A stretch of 64,000 bases of DNA from NCBI GenBank assembly GCA_963835735.1, contig CAWIGP010000002.1:62001-126000 (forward strand). Direction: 5' to 3'. Both the position numbers and the translations under genes were made by a program. A model generated the notes under the pieces. It did no database searches, was not told the DNA's origin, and was given only the letters and a program-made list of their open reading frames with translations. Source of the stretch: DASQMT01 sp963835735 (GTDB lineage: Bacteria; Actinomycetota; Thermoleophilia; Solirubrobacterales; Solirubrobacteraceae). Below are positions 1 to 7,949 of this stretch, piece after piece (positions within the stretch are counted from its first letter, which is position 1; the number at the start of each line of letters is the position of its first letter).

Positions 1-2
1 AC

Positions 3-1292
3 GCGACCTACCCGCTGCCCGGTACGGATCCCGCGTTCGGCGACCTCGCCGAGGCGACGTGGCGCGCGCTGCGGCTGGTCTGCGCGCGCCGGCCCAGCTG
101 CGCGGCGAGCGGCGAGGACCCGGTGGTCGCGCTGCAGCGGCTGGTCGAGCACGTCCGCCGTCATCCGGTGAGCGGGACCGGCACGAACGCGGAGGGCGAG
201 CGGATACGGGTGCGCGTCGACGAGGACTCGCTCGTGCTGCTGCTGCAGTCGGGCTACGCGAACCTCCCGATGTACCGCGACCTGCTCGGCGCGATCCGCG
301 CGTTCGAGGCGGGCGACCGGGAGCCACTGCTGCGGCTGCTCGCCGAGAACACGCTCGACCCGGCCGACATCATCCCCGTGCGCAGCTGGTCCGAGGCGCT
401 CTATCTCGCTGTCACGTGCCACGACTACCCGCAGATGTGGGATCCCGCCGCCCCGCCGGCCACCCGTGAGGTGCAGCTGGCCCAAGCGCGCGCCGCACTC
501 CCGCCGGAGCAGTTCGCGCCCTTCTCCCCCACGGCCTGGACCGCGGTCGAGTACGAGGGCGCGACCGCGTGCCTGCGCTGGCCGGGACCGCGCCGACCGG
601 ATCCGCCGGTCCCGCCGGCGGCTCCCTACCCGGACGTGCCGACGCTCGTGTTGAACGGCGACCTCGACAACATCACCGCGTCGTCGGGCGCACGGATCGT
701 CGCGGACCGCTTCCCGCGCTCGACGTTCGTGGAGTTGCAGAACAGCGTTCATGTCACCGCGATCAGCGACCGCGACGACTGCGCGGCCCCGCTCGTGCAT
801 CGCTTCGTGGAGACGCTGAGCGCCGGCGACACGAGCTGCGCTGAGCGGATCAAGGAGGTGCGCACGGTCGACCGCTTCCCGCGCACCGCGGCGCAGGCGG
901 AGCCGGCGAGCCCGCTGCCCGGCGACGACAGCCCGCCGATCGCCCGGCGCGCCGCAGCGGTCGCCGCGGCGATGGTGGCCGATGCGATCCAGCGCTGGCA
1001 GATCAACTTCAGCGGCGCCGGCCGCGGGCTGCGCGGCGGGCGCTGGAGCTATGAGGGCGACGACGTCGTCACGTTCACGTTCGAGCGCGCGCAGCTCGCC
1101 GACGACGTACCGGTGAGCGGGACCGCGACGTGGAACCTCGCGTCCGGCGCTGTGCGAGCGGACCTCGACGTCGCGGGCGCGGCGCCGGGCAGCCTCAGCG
1201 TGCGCTGGAACGCCCAGCGCCGGCTCGCGCAGGCGACGCTCGAGGGCACGTTCGGCGGGCGAACGCTGCGGGCGACGATGCTCGCTCCCTAA
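3..1292 (+). CDS. alpha/beta-hydrolase (TAP-like), 5'-truncated by the window edge
   Basis: The frame is open from the first bases, so the N-terminus lies outside the window. The visible part carries the C-terminal half of an alpha/beta-hydrolase of the tripeptidyl-aminopeptidase-like type. The acid loop LNGDLD (about position 651) and the histidine loop NSVHVT (about 742) supply the expected Asp and His; the nucleophile serine is outside. After about position 960 comes a roughly 100-residue beta-rich tail (WSYEGDDVVTFTF, ATWNLASG) not needed for the hydrolase fold. Four or more cysteines suggest an exported, disulfide-bonded enzyme. The substrate cannot be told. Confidence 0.75.
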   Translation, partial: ATYPLPGTDPAFGDLAEATWRALRLVCARRPSCAASGEDPVVALQRLVEHVRRHPVSGTGTNAEGERIRVRVDEDSLVLLLQSGYANLPMYRDLLGAIRAFEAGDREPLLRLLAENTLDPADIIPVRSWSEALYLAVTCHDYPQMWDPAAPPATREVQLAQARAALPPEQFAPFSPTAWTAVEYEGATACLRWPGPRRPDPPVPPAAPYPDVPTLVLNGDLDNITASSGARIVADRFPRSTFVELQNSVHVTAISDRDDCAAPLVHRFVETLSAGDTSCAERIKEVRTVDRFPRTAAQAEPASPLPGDDSPPIARRAAAVAAAMVADAIQRWQINFSGAGRGLRGGRWSYEGDDVVTFTFERAQLADDVPVSGTATWNLASGAVRADLDVAGAAPGSLSVRWNAQRRLAQATLEGTFGGRTLRATMLAP

Positions 1293-2161
1293 CGAAGCCG
1301 CTTCTCGAACCAGTGGTGCGCGTACGGCTCGTCGTTGAACGGCGCGACCTCGGTGTACCCGGCCGAGCGATACATCGCGATCGCCTCCGTCAGCGCGCGG
1401 TTGGTCTCGAGCCGCACGACCGCGCCCGCGCGCGCCTCGAGCTCGGCCAGCAAGCGCCGGCCGACGCCGAGCCCGCGCGCCTCCTCTGCCACCCACATGC
1501 GCTTGATCTCGGTCGCCTCGCCGTCGTGGAACTTCAGCGCGCCGCAGCCGATCGGCTCCGCGCGTAGCGAGGCGACGAGCACGAGCCCGGCAGGCGGGCG
1601 CAGCTCACGGGGCGCGGCGGAGATGCTGCGCGCCGGGTCGAAGCCGTGCGCGAACCGGCGGTCGAGCTCGGCGGCGTACGCGCGCAGGCAATGCTGCGCG
1701 TGCGGATGGGCGGGATCGACAGGCGCTATCCGGATCATGGCTGCGGTGAGCAGCCGCTCCACCTCCCGCATCGCGTCGACGAGCCGGGCGCGCTGGGACG
1801 GGCCGAGCGGGGTGAGGAACGACGTCGCGAGCTCGTCGCTGCGGCGTTCGAGCAGGGCGCGCTCGGCGGCGCCGGAGGCGCTGAGACGGGCGACTCGCAC
1901 GCGCCGGTCGCGCGTACCCGGCTCCAGCGTCACCAGGCCGGCCGCCTCGAGGCTCCGCAAGAGCCGGCTCAAGTAGCCGGAATCGAGCTCGAGCCGCTCG
2001 CGCAGCGACCGGACCTCGCAACCGTCCGGAGCGATCTCCCACAGCACCCGGGCCGCGCCGAGCGGCCGGTCGCGGGCGAGGAACCGATCGTCGAGCGCAC
2101 CGGCGCGCTGAGTGACGAGCCTGTTGAACCGGCGGACCTGCGCGACCATCGCGGGATCCAT
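1289..2161 (-). CDS. MarR-family regulator fused to GNAT acetyltransferase
   Basis: 290 residues in two domains. Residues 1-140 form a MarR winged helix (LRERLELDSGYLSRLLRSLE is the recognition region, followed by a DRRVRVARL wing). Residues about 150-290 form a GNAT N-acetyltransferase with acetyl-CoA motif RGLGVGRRLL and the terminal AMYRSAGYTEV segment. This MarR-GNAT architecture is a known actinobacterial family. The gene overlaps the end of the preceding convergent hydrolase gene by 4 bp and is divergent from the next hydrolase, so a regulatory role for the 75-bp gap is plausible. Substrate and ligand are unknown. Confidence 0.9.
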   Translation of the reverse strand: MDPAMVAQVRRFNRLVTQRAGALDDRFLARDRPLGAARVLWEIAPDGCEVRSLRERLELDSGYLSRLLRSLEAAGLVTLEPGTRDRRVRVARLSASGAAERALLERRSDELATSFLTPLGPSQRARLVDAMREVERLLTAAMIRIAPVDPAHPHAQHCLRAYAAELDRRFAHGFDPARSISAAPRELRPPAGLVLVASLRAEPIGCGALKFHDGEATEIKRMWVAEEARGLGVGRRLLAELEARAGAVVRLETNRALTEAIAMYRSAGYTEVAPFNDEPYAHHWFEKRLR

Positions 2162-2164
2162 TGG

Positions 2165-2178
2165 CTGACCTTAGTCAG
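2165..2178. promoter_or_regulatory. candidate MarR operator (CTGAC-CTTA-GTCAG)
   Basis: A 5-4-5 inverted repeat lies directly before the start codon of the MarR-GNAT gene, in the 75-bp gap to the divergent hydrolase. The position suits autoregulation and control of the divergent gene. The short arms make this only a candidate. Confidence 0.35.
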
Positions 2179-2236
2179 GAATCGATCGCCGGTCAACGCG
2201 CGATGATTTCCGGAGCGATCGGCCGTCACAACTCGC

Positions 2237-2878
2237 ATGAGCTCCTACATCCTGATTCCGGGCGCCGGGTCGGACTCGCGGTACTGGTACCTGCTCGTCG
2301 CCGAGCTGCGCGACCGCGGGCAAGACGTCGTCGCGGTCGACCTGCCGTGTGAGGACGCCTCGGCCGGGCTGGACGAGTACGCCGACGTCGTGGTCGAAGC
2401 GATCGGCGATCGCGAGCGCCCCGTCGTCGTCGCCCACTCGTTCGGCGGCTTCACCGCCCCGCTCGTGTGCGAGCGCGTGCCGGTCGGCGCGCTGGTGCTC
2501 GTGACCGCGATGATCCCGGCGCCGGGTGAGCCGCCAGGCGACTGGTGGGCGAACACCGGCTACCCGGACGACGTTCAGAGCGGGCCCGACCTGTGGTACG
2601 AGGACGTCGTGCCCGAGCTCGCGGCGGAGGCGGCGCAGTGGGACTTGGATCAGTCCGAGACGCCAATGCTGGCCCCGTGGCCGCTCGACAGCTGGCCCGA
2701 TGTGAAAACGCGCTTCCTGCTCTGCACCGAGGACCGCTTCTTCCCCGCGCCGTACATGCGCCGGGTCGTGCGCGAGCGGCTGGGGATCGTGCCGGACGAG
2801 ATCGCGACCGGCCACATGCCGATGCTGGCCCGGCCGCGCGAGCTCGCCGACCGTCTGGAGTCGTACAGCCACGAGTAG
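2237..2878 (+). CDS. alpha/beta-hydrolase
   Basis: 213 residues, a compact alpha/beta-hydrolase. It has an N-terminal oxyanion loop (LIPGAGSDSRYW), nucleophile elbow AHSFGG (serine near residue 68), an acid in CTEDRFFP and the catalytic histidine in GHMPML near the C-terminus. The fold is of the salicylate-esterase/EstC type. It is divergent from the MarR-GNAT gene and may be its regulatory target. The natural ester or amide substrate is unknown. Confidence 0.85.
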   Translation: MSSYILIPGAGSDSRYWYLLVAELRDRGQDVVAVDLPCEDASAGLDEYADVVVEAIGDRERPVVVAHSFGGFTAPLVCERVPVGALVLVTAMIPAPGEPPGDWWANTGYPDDVQSGPDLWYEDVVPELAAEAAQWDLDQSETPMLAPWPLDSWPDVKTRFLLCTEDRFFPAPYMRRVVRERLGIVPDEIATGHMPMLARPRELADRLESYSHE

Positions 2879-2990
2879 CCCGGGCCGGTGCGCGAGGTCG
2901 AGTCTGCGGTACGTCGCGTCGCCGATCCTGTTCAAGTGGCATAAGGCGTAAGCCGCGGAGAGGTAAGGGGCAACTCGCAGCGATTGCCCG

Positions 2991-3464
2991 ATGTGCGGCG
3001 GACCGGCGTACGTGACCATTGATCACGTGCTCCTCACCGGTTCTCCCCAGATCGACGCGGAACGGGCGTTCTCGCGCGCGCTCCGCCAGCGCCGCCGCGC
3101 GAAGCTCCTCGGCCGGCTGCAGCGAGCGTGCACTGGTCTTGCGGTCTACGACGAGCGCCGCCTGTCCCGGCGCGCGGCCGCTGGGCGCGGGATCCGCGAG
3201 ATCCCACTGTGCAAGATCACCGGCACGGCGGAGCCGACGCGCGCCAAGCTGTTCGACGGCGCATTCCGGCCGTCGGCGGCCGCCCGCGCGCGCTGGCAGC
3301 GTGTGTGGCTCGCCGAGCACCGCGGCGCCGTGCTACCGCCGATCTCGGTCATCCCCGTCGACGACGGCTATGCGGTCCGCGACGGACATCACCGCGTCTC
3401 GGTCGCCCGCGCGCGCGGCGCGCTGACGATCGACGCGACGGTCGAATCCGCTCTGACCTCGTAG
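2991..3464 (+). CDS. ParB-like nuclease-fold protein, hypothetical
   Basis: 157 residues. The N-terminal half is arginine-rich and helical. The C-terminal half holds PPISVIPVDDGYAVRDGHHR, matching the ParB/Srx-type pattern (xPIxV...GYxVxDGHHRxxxAR). Such proteins are common but mostly uncharacterised in actinobacteria. They lack the partner ParA, HTH and centromere domain of a true segregation protein. A GTG at 3012 is an alternative start. It lies upstream of nhaA in the same direction with a 20-bp gap, but a functional link is not evident. Confidence 0.65.
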   Translation: MCGGPAYVTIDHVLLTGSPQIDAERAFSRALRQRRRAKLLGRLQRACTGLAVYDERRLSRRAAAGRGIREIPLCKITGTAEPTRAKLFDGAFRPSAAARARWQRVWLAEHRGAVLPPISVIPVDDGYAVRDGHHRVSVARARGALTIDATVESALTS

Positions 3465-3484
3465 CCGGCCGTAAGGTGCCGCCC

Positions 3485-4735
3485 ATGAGGCGGCCCGCCG
3501 AACAGCCGGGACCGGTTCGCCGCGCGCTCGGGCCGCTCGCCGAGTTCCTGCGCGAGGAGGCGGCGGGCGGCATCGTGCTGCTCGCCGCCACTGTCGTCGC
3601 GCTCGTGTGGGCGAACAGTCCCGAGCGAGATTCCTACTTCTCGCTGTGGGAGACCGAGCTGCGGCTCGGCATCGGCGCCGCCGCGATCGAGGAGGACCTG
3701 CGGCACTGGGTCAACGACGGGCTGATGGCGGTGTTCTTCTTCGTCGTCGGGCTGGAGATCAAGCGTGAGCTCGCGGTCGGTGAGCTGAGCGAGCCGCGCG
3801 CGGCGGCGCTGCCGGTGCTGGCAGCGGTCGGCGGCGCGGCGGCGCCGGCGCTGATCTTCATTGCGATCGTGGCGGGCGGCGATGGCGCCGCGGGCTGGGC
3901 GATCCCGATGGCCACCGACATCGCCTTCGCGGTCGGCGTGCTGGCGCTGCTCGGCGACCGGGTGAGCGCGGGTCTCAAGCTGTTGGTGCTCGCGATCGCG
4001 GTCGTCGACGACATCATCGCGATCGCGGTGATCGCGCTGTTCTACACCGATCACGTCGCGGCGGGCTGGCTGGCGATCGCCGTGGGCTTGCTGGTGCTCG
4101 TGTACGTGCTGCGGCGGGCGGGCGTGACGGCCATCTGGCAGTACGTGCTGCTCGGGGTCGCGGTGTGGGTCGCGACGCTGGAGTCCGGGATCCACGCGAC
4201 GATCGCCGGCGTCGCGCTCGGATTGCTCACACCCGCGGGGCCGATCGGCGGACGGCCCGTGCTGGAGGAGCTCGAGCACCGGCTGCACCCGCTCTCGGCA
4301 TTCGTCGCCGTGCCGCTGTTCGCGCTCGCCAACGCAGGCGTGTACCTCGGCGGCGGCAAGCTCGGCGACGCGCTGTCGAGCAGCGTGGCGTGGGCGATCG
4401 TCGCGGGGCTCGTACTCGGCAAGCTGGCGGGGATCGCCGCCTCGATCTTCGGCGGCGTTCGCGCCCGGATCGGGGTGCTGCCCGCCGACGTCGGCTCGGG
4501 CTACGTCTGGGGCGCAGCGGCGCTCGGCGGGATCGGCTTCACCGTGTCGCTGTTCATCGCCGGGCTGGCCTTCGAAGGATCCGCCCTGCAGGACGAGGCG
4601 AAGGTCGGGATCTTCGCCGGCTCGATCGCGAGCGGCGCGCTCGGCGCGCTGCTGCTCACCTCCGCGTCAGGCGCATCTCCTCGTCCTGGCGCCAGGTCGC
4701 GCCCTCGTCCTCGGACCGGTAGCCGCTCCAGGTGA
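3485..4735 (+). CDS. nhaA: Na+/H+ antiporter NhaA
   Basis: 416 residues with about 11-12 hydrophobic segments. The family hallmarks are present: the AMATDIAFAVGVLALLGDR-like region (here MATDIAFAVGVLALLGDR) and the paired aspartates of AIAVVDDIIAIAVIALFYT, the ion-binding site. The protein exports Na+ in exchange for protons at the inner membrane. ATG 3485 is chosen because it opens the family N-terminus and has a purine-rich stretch (TAAGG) about 9 nt upstream; an open frame extends further 5' but is not NhaA-like. The last 27 codons are low-complexity Arg/Ser/Pro and overlap the convergent gene by 80 bp. Confidence 0.95.
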   Translation: MRRPAEQPGPVRRALGPLAEFLREEAAGGIVLLAATVVALVWANSPERDSYFSLWETELRLGIGAAAIEEDLRHWVNDGLMAVFFFVVGLEIKRELAVGELSEPRAAALPVLAAVGGAAAPALIFIAIVAGGDGAAGWAIPMATDIAFAVGVLALLGDRVSAGLKLLVLAIAVVDDIIAIAVIALFYTDHVAAGWLAIAVGLLVLVYVLRRAGVTAIWQYVLLGVAVWVATLESGIHATIAGVALGLLTPAGPIGGRPVLEELEHRLHPLSAFVAVPLFALANAGVYLGGGKLGDALSSSVAWAIVAGLVLGKLAGIAASIFGGVRARIGVLPADVGSGYVWGAAALGGIGFTVSLFIAGLAFEGSALQDEAKVGIFAGSIASGALGALLLTSASGASPRPGARSRPRPRTGSRSR

Positions 4736-5141
4736 ACGAGCGGTCGGTGATGTCCGTGAACGTCCAGCGCAGCAGGTGGCCGGCGGGGTCCCGGCCCTCG
4801 AGCACGATGTCGTCGCCGTCGGGGCGCGCCCGCAGGCGGCGGACTGCGCGCCCGGGCGGCGTGATCCAGGTGATCTCCCAGGAGTCGGACACCGGGTCGT
4901 AGAAGCGCACCGTGGAGCCGTACTCGAGGTCGGGGCTGATCAGCACGTCCTGGACCGCGCGCCCGTCGAGCACCCAACCGAACAGCCATTGGCCGCGGAA
5001 CTCGGTCCGGCCGCCGTCGGGCGCGATCTGCTCGCCCTCCATGTCCCACTCTCCGACGAACCGCCCGAACAGCATCAGCTCGCTTGCGTGGTCGGGATGC
5101 GGTCCGGCGGCCGCGAGCGCATCAATCATCGTCCCGCCCAC
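4656..5141 (-). CDS. DUF1579-like conserved hypothetical protein
   Basis: 161 residues; MIDALAAAG at 5129 is an alternative start. The pattern F-x-G-x-W-D-M-E-G, then RGQWLFGWVLDGRAVQDV and WTFTDITDRSFTWSGYRS, resembles small lipocalin-like beta-barrel proteins of the DUF1579 type. No signal peptide or catalytic motif is visible. Its 3' end overlaps the 3' end of nhaA by 80 bp in the opposite direction, an unusually long convergent overlap. Function unknown. Confidence 0.7.
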   Translation of the reverse strand: MGGTMIDALAAAGPHPDHASELMLFGRFVGEWDMEGEQIAPDGGRTEFRGQWLFGWVLDGRAVQDVLISPDLEYGSTVRFYDPVSDSWEITWITPPGRAVRRLRARPDGDDIVLEGRDPAGHLLRWTFTDITDRSFTWSGYRSEDEGATWRQDEEMRLTRR

Positions 5142-5309
5142 GTTACGCCCGCGCCGCGCCCGGCGCTGTCACGATCGTGCGCCCCACCGGGTTAGCGGCC
5201 GCGAGCGCGGAGGCGTCAGCCGGTCCAGCGCGGCGCGGGCGCTCATTCCAGGCTCGGCGCTCGCGTACGGCGGCTTTGAGGAGCGGTCCGGAGCGTGGCG
5301 GCGCTCGAC

Positions 5310-5352
5310 GCGGGGCGCTTTAGGGTCGGATGGCGACCCCAAAGCGCCCCGC
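5310..5352. repeat. long GC-rich inverted repeat (terminator-like hairpin)
   Basis: Two 19-base arms (5310-5328 and 5334-5352) are complementary except for one A/C mismatch and enclose a 5-base loop (GATGG). There is no T-tract on either side, so it is not a classical intrinsic terminator. It lies about 130 bp beyond the stop of the SDR gene read on the minus strand. It could be a factor-assisted terminator, an mRNA stabiliser or a dispersed palindromic element. Confidence 0.55.
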
Positions 5353-5445
5353 ATGCGCGCCCACGCCGATCCCGCTCCCTCGATGCTCGTCGTTCACCGG
5401 CGCCGACCCCGCCGCGAGCGCGCCGAGCAAGGCTCAGCCCGGGAC

Positions 5446-5468
5446 TAGCCCGCAGCGGATCCGGGCTA
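5446..5468 (-). terminator. candidate weak terminator 3' of the SDR gene
   Basis: A 7-bp inverted repeat (TAGCCCG / CGGGCTA) with a 9-base spacer begins 14 bp past the SDR stop codon on the minus strand. No T-run follows. Assigned from position and stem only. Confidence 0.3.
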
Positions 5469-5482
5469 ATCCGCGAGCTGCT

Positions 5483-6322
5483 CTAAGCCTCAGGCCAGCT
5501 ATCGACGAACAGGTCCAGCGCCAGCTCGCCGGACCCCTCGTGGTAGCGAGCGAGGTCTGTCACTCCGGCCTCGGCCAGCACCTCGTCGTCGATGTACGCG
5601 TTCCCGGTCGCCTCGCGCGGGTCGCGCTCCAGGATCACGCGCGCCGCGTCGGCCACGATCTCCGGAGTCCGGCTCATCGCCATCGCCCGGTCGCCGCCGA
5701 GCAGGTTCTGCACCGCGGCCGTCGCGATCATCGTGCGCGGCCACAGGCAGTTCGCGCCGACGCCGTGCTCACGCTCGTCCTCGGCGACCCCGAGCGTGAT
5801 CATCGACATCCCGAACTTCGAGACCGTGTAGGCCGCATGACCGCGCAGCCAGCGCCGATCGGTGGTCAGCGGCGGGCTGAGCGTGAGGACGTGCGCGTGG
5901 TCCGAGGCGCGCAGGTGCGGCAGCGCGGCGCGGGTCAGCAGGTAGGTGCCGCGCACGTTGATGTCGAGCATCAGGTCGTAGCGCTTGGGCGGGAGGTCGG
6001 CGATCGGCGCGAGGTTGATCGCGGATGCGTTGTTGACGACAACGTCGACTCCGCCCCAGCGCTCGGCCGCCGCCGCGACGAACGCCTCCACCTGTGCGTC
6101 GTCGCGCACGTCGCCGACGACCGGCAGCGCCTCGCCGCCGGCTGCCTCGATCTCCTCCGCCGCGGTATGGATCGTGCCCGCGAGCTTCGGATGCGGCTGG
6201 TCGGTCTTTGCGAGCAGGGCGATGCGCGCGCCCGCACGAGCGAGGGCGACGGCGATTGCGAGGCCGATGCCGCGGCTGCCGCCGGACATCACGACGACAC
6301 GGTTCTCGAGCGGAGATGACAT
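5483..6322 (-). CDS. SDR-family oxidoreductase (HSDL2-like)
   Basis: 279 residues. The NAD(P)-binding glycine motif is GGSRGIG (residues 14-20), NNAS follows near residue 97, and the catalytic YTVSK lies near residue 165. The insert between the first strand and helix (LLAKTDQPHPKLAGT) and the TLSPPL strand resemble the N-terminal domain of HSDL2-type short-chain dehydrogenases, which act on peroxisomal or fatty acyl-related carbonyls in other organisms. Here the SCP2 lipid-binding domain is absent. Substrate unknown. Confidence 0.85.
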   Translation of the reverse strand: MSSPLENRVVVMSGGSRGIGLAIAVALARAGARIALLAKTDQPHPKLAGTIHTAAEEIEAAGGEALPVVGDVRDDAQVEAFVAAAAERWGGVDVVVNNASAINLAPIADLPPKRYDLMLDINVRGTYLLTRAALPHLRASDHAHVLTLSPPLTTDRRWLRGHAAYTVSKFGMSMITLGVAEDEREHGVGANCLWPRTMIATAAVQNLLGGDRAMAMSRTPEIVADAARVILERDPREATGNAYIDDEVLAEAGVTDLARYHEGSGELALDLFVDSWPEA

Positions 6323-6349
6323 CCGCGGGACGCTATTCGGTCGAGCGAA

Positions 6350-6547
6350 TCAGGGCGTCGGGCCGATCATCCCGCCCGCCAGCACGCCGGCGGTGACGAG
6401 GACGGCGCTGAGGGCCTTCTTGCGGCCCGGCGTGAGCGCGTCACGGAAGCGCGCGACCAGCCACCAGCGCGACCCCGTCGCCGCAGCCCCCGCCGCCATC
6501 GCGCCCGCTACGCACTGGATGCACATGCTCCAGCCCATCCTACGCAA
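6350..6547 (-). CDS. small membrane protein, hypothetical
   Basis: 65 residues (58 if translation starts at the third ATG, 6526, just before CIQC). A CxxC pair (MCIQCVAGAMAAG) opens a hydrophobic stretch, and a second hydrophobic segment (ALSAVLVTAGVLAGGMIG) ends the protein, with a basic loop between. The two-helix pattern and composition look genuine. No family is recognised. Confidence 0.55.
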   Translation of the reverse strand: MRRMGWSMCIQCVAGAMAAGAAATGSRWWLVARFRDALTPGRKKALSAVLVTAGVLAGGMIGPTP

Positions 6548-6568
6548 CCGGCAGGGCAGCTACCGTGG

Positions 6569-6913
6569 GTGCACGTGCCAACAGTCGAGGGCCTCCAGTT
6601 CGACTACGCGCTCTACGCGCTCCCGCCCGGGAGGCTGCCGTTCCGGCGCTGGCGCTGGGAGCTGTGGCACGGCGCGCACCTCGTCGCCTCCGGCTGGCGG
6701 CTGGCGCGACCCGACGCCGGCCGCGCGCTGCGCGTGCACGCGTCCGAGTTCGGCCACCGGCTGTTCGGCCTGCCGGTCCCGGCGCGCGACCCGCGCGCGG
6801 GGCGCGGCGACCTCCGTCCGGGGACCGCCGAGCGGCTCGCGATCGGCGCGATCAGCTACACGCTGGTGCCGCGCGCGCTGGAGCGCCGCGCGCCCGCGCC
6901 GGCGACGAGCTAA
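6569..6913 (+). CDS. hypothetical protein
   Basis: 114 residues from a GTG start; a second GTG lies two codons on. It is rich in aromatic and basic residues (FRRWRWELWHGAHLVASGWRL). No motif is recognised. Its stop codon at 6911-6913 almost touches the TTG start of the threonine aldolase gene at 6915, which suggests co-transcription. The 3' part is low-complexity Arg/Pro/Ala. Confidence 0.5.
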   Translation: MHVPTVEGLQFDYALYALPPGRLPFRRWRWELWHGAHLVASGWRLARPDAGRALRVHASEFGHRLFGLPVPARDPRAGRGDLRPGTAERLAIGAISYTLVPRALERRAPAPATS

Positions 6914-6914
6914 C

Positions 6915-7949
6915 TTGCCGCGCATCGTCGACCTGCGCTCAGACACCGTGACCCGCCCGACCGAGGCGATGCGCCGGGCGATCGCCGAAGCCGAGGTCGG
7001 CGACGACCAGTACGGCGAGGACCCGACCGTGCTGCGGCTGCAGGAGCAGGTCGCGGCGCTGCTCGGCAAGGAGGCGGCGCTGCTCGTCCCGACTGGGACG
7101 ATGGCCAACCAGCTCGCGCTCAAGCTCTACTGCCGGCCGGGCGACGATGTGATCGTCGGCGTCGAGAGCCATGCGGTGTGGCACGAGACCGGCGCCGCGG
7201 CGGCGGTCGGGGGCGTGCAGTTCACCGAGGTCGGCAGCGGCGGGCGCTTCACCGCCGAGGAGTTCCTCGCCGCCCGCAACCCGCTCGACCACCTGCTGTA
7301 TCCGCCGACGACGCTGGTCGAGGTCGAGGACACGCACAACCGCATGGGCGGGCTCGTATGGGACCGTGCCGAGCTGGAGCGGATCGGCGCGGCGGCGCGC
7401 GAGCACCGGGTCGCGTCCTACCTCGACGGCGCACGGCTGCTGAACGCCGCCGTGGCGCGCGGCGACGATCCGGCCGCGCTGGCGGCGCCGTTCGACCTCG
7501 TATCGATCTCGCTGTCGAAGGGACTCGGCTGCCCGGTCGGCTCGGTGCTGGCGGGGAGCCGCGCGGACGTCGCCGCGCTCGTGCGCTACCGGCGCATGCT
7601 CGGTGGGGCGATGCGCCAGTCGGGCGTCCTCGCGGCGGCCGGCGTGCACGCGCTGGAGCACCACGTCGGGCGCCTCGCGGACGACCACGCGAACGCGCGC
7701 CTGATCGGCGAGCGGCTGGCGGCGTGCGCAGGCGTGGACCTCGACCTCGACTCGCTAGAGACGAACATCCTCGTGTTCCGGCTGCGCGACGGGGCGCCCG
7801 ACGCCGCGACCGTCGTGGCACGCGCCGCAGAGCGCGGGGTCCAGGTCCTGGCGTTCGGACCGCGCACGGTGCGCGCGGTGACCCACCTCGACGTCTCGCG
7901 GGCCGACTGCGAGCTGGCGGCGGATGCGCTCGTAGAGGCAGTGGCGTGA
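6915..7949 (+). CDS. ltaE: low-specificity L-threonine aldolase
   Basis: 344 residues, typical for the family. This PLP enzyme cleaves L-threonine/allo-threonine to glycine and acetaldehyde. It opens with VDLRSDTVTRPTEAMR, the family signature, and has GDDQYGEDPT, EDTHNRMGG and the PLP lysine in SISLSKGLGCPVGS (about residue 200). TTG 6915 is taken as start because the conserved N-terminus begins immediately after it and no ATG or GTG fits; the codons upstream are not family-like. Its stop overlaps the next GTG start by 4 bp. Confidence 0.92.
   Translation: MPRIVDLRSDTVTRPTEAMRRAIAEAEVGDDQYGEDPTVLRLQEQVAALLGKEAALLVPTGTMANQLALKLYCRPGDDVIVGVESHAVWHETGAAAAVGGVQFTEVGSGGRFTAEEFLAARNPLDHLLYPPTTLVEVEDTHNRMGGLVWDRAELERIGAAAREHRVASYLDGARLLNAAVARGDDPAALAAPFDLVSISLSKGLGCPVGSVLAGSRADVAALVRYRRMLGGAMRQSGVLAAAGVHALEHHVGRLADDHANARLIGERLAACAGVDLDLDSLETNILVFRLRDGAPDAATVVARAAERGVQVLAFGPRTVRAVTHLDVSRADCELAADALVEAVA

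Larger units (their letters stand above)
5142..5482. other. 341-bp intergenic region without a recognisable gene
   Basis: No frame here looks like a conserved protein. The region is rich in GC palindromes. The strongest is the 19-bp-stem hairpin at 5310-5352, and a smaller one (TAGCCCG / CGGGCTA, 5446-5468) sits near the 3' end of the downstream SDR gene on the minus strand. Transcription terminators plus the promoter of the 4656-5141 gene are the simplest explanation. Confidence 0.5.

Noticed and set aside
3128..3484. A 119-codon N-terminal extension of nhaA
   Set aside because: It is Arg-rich, overlaps the ParB-like gene in another frame, and NhaA homologues begin near position 3485.
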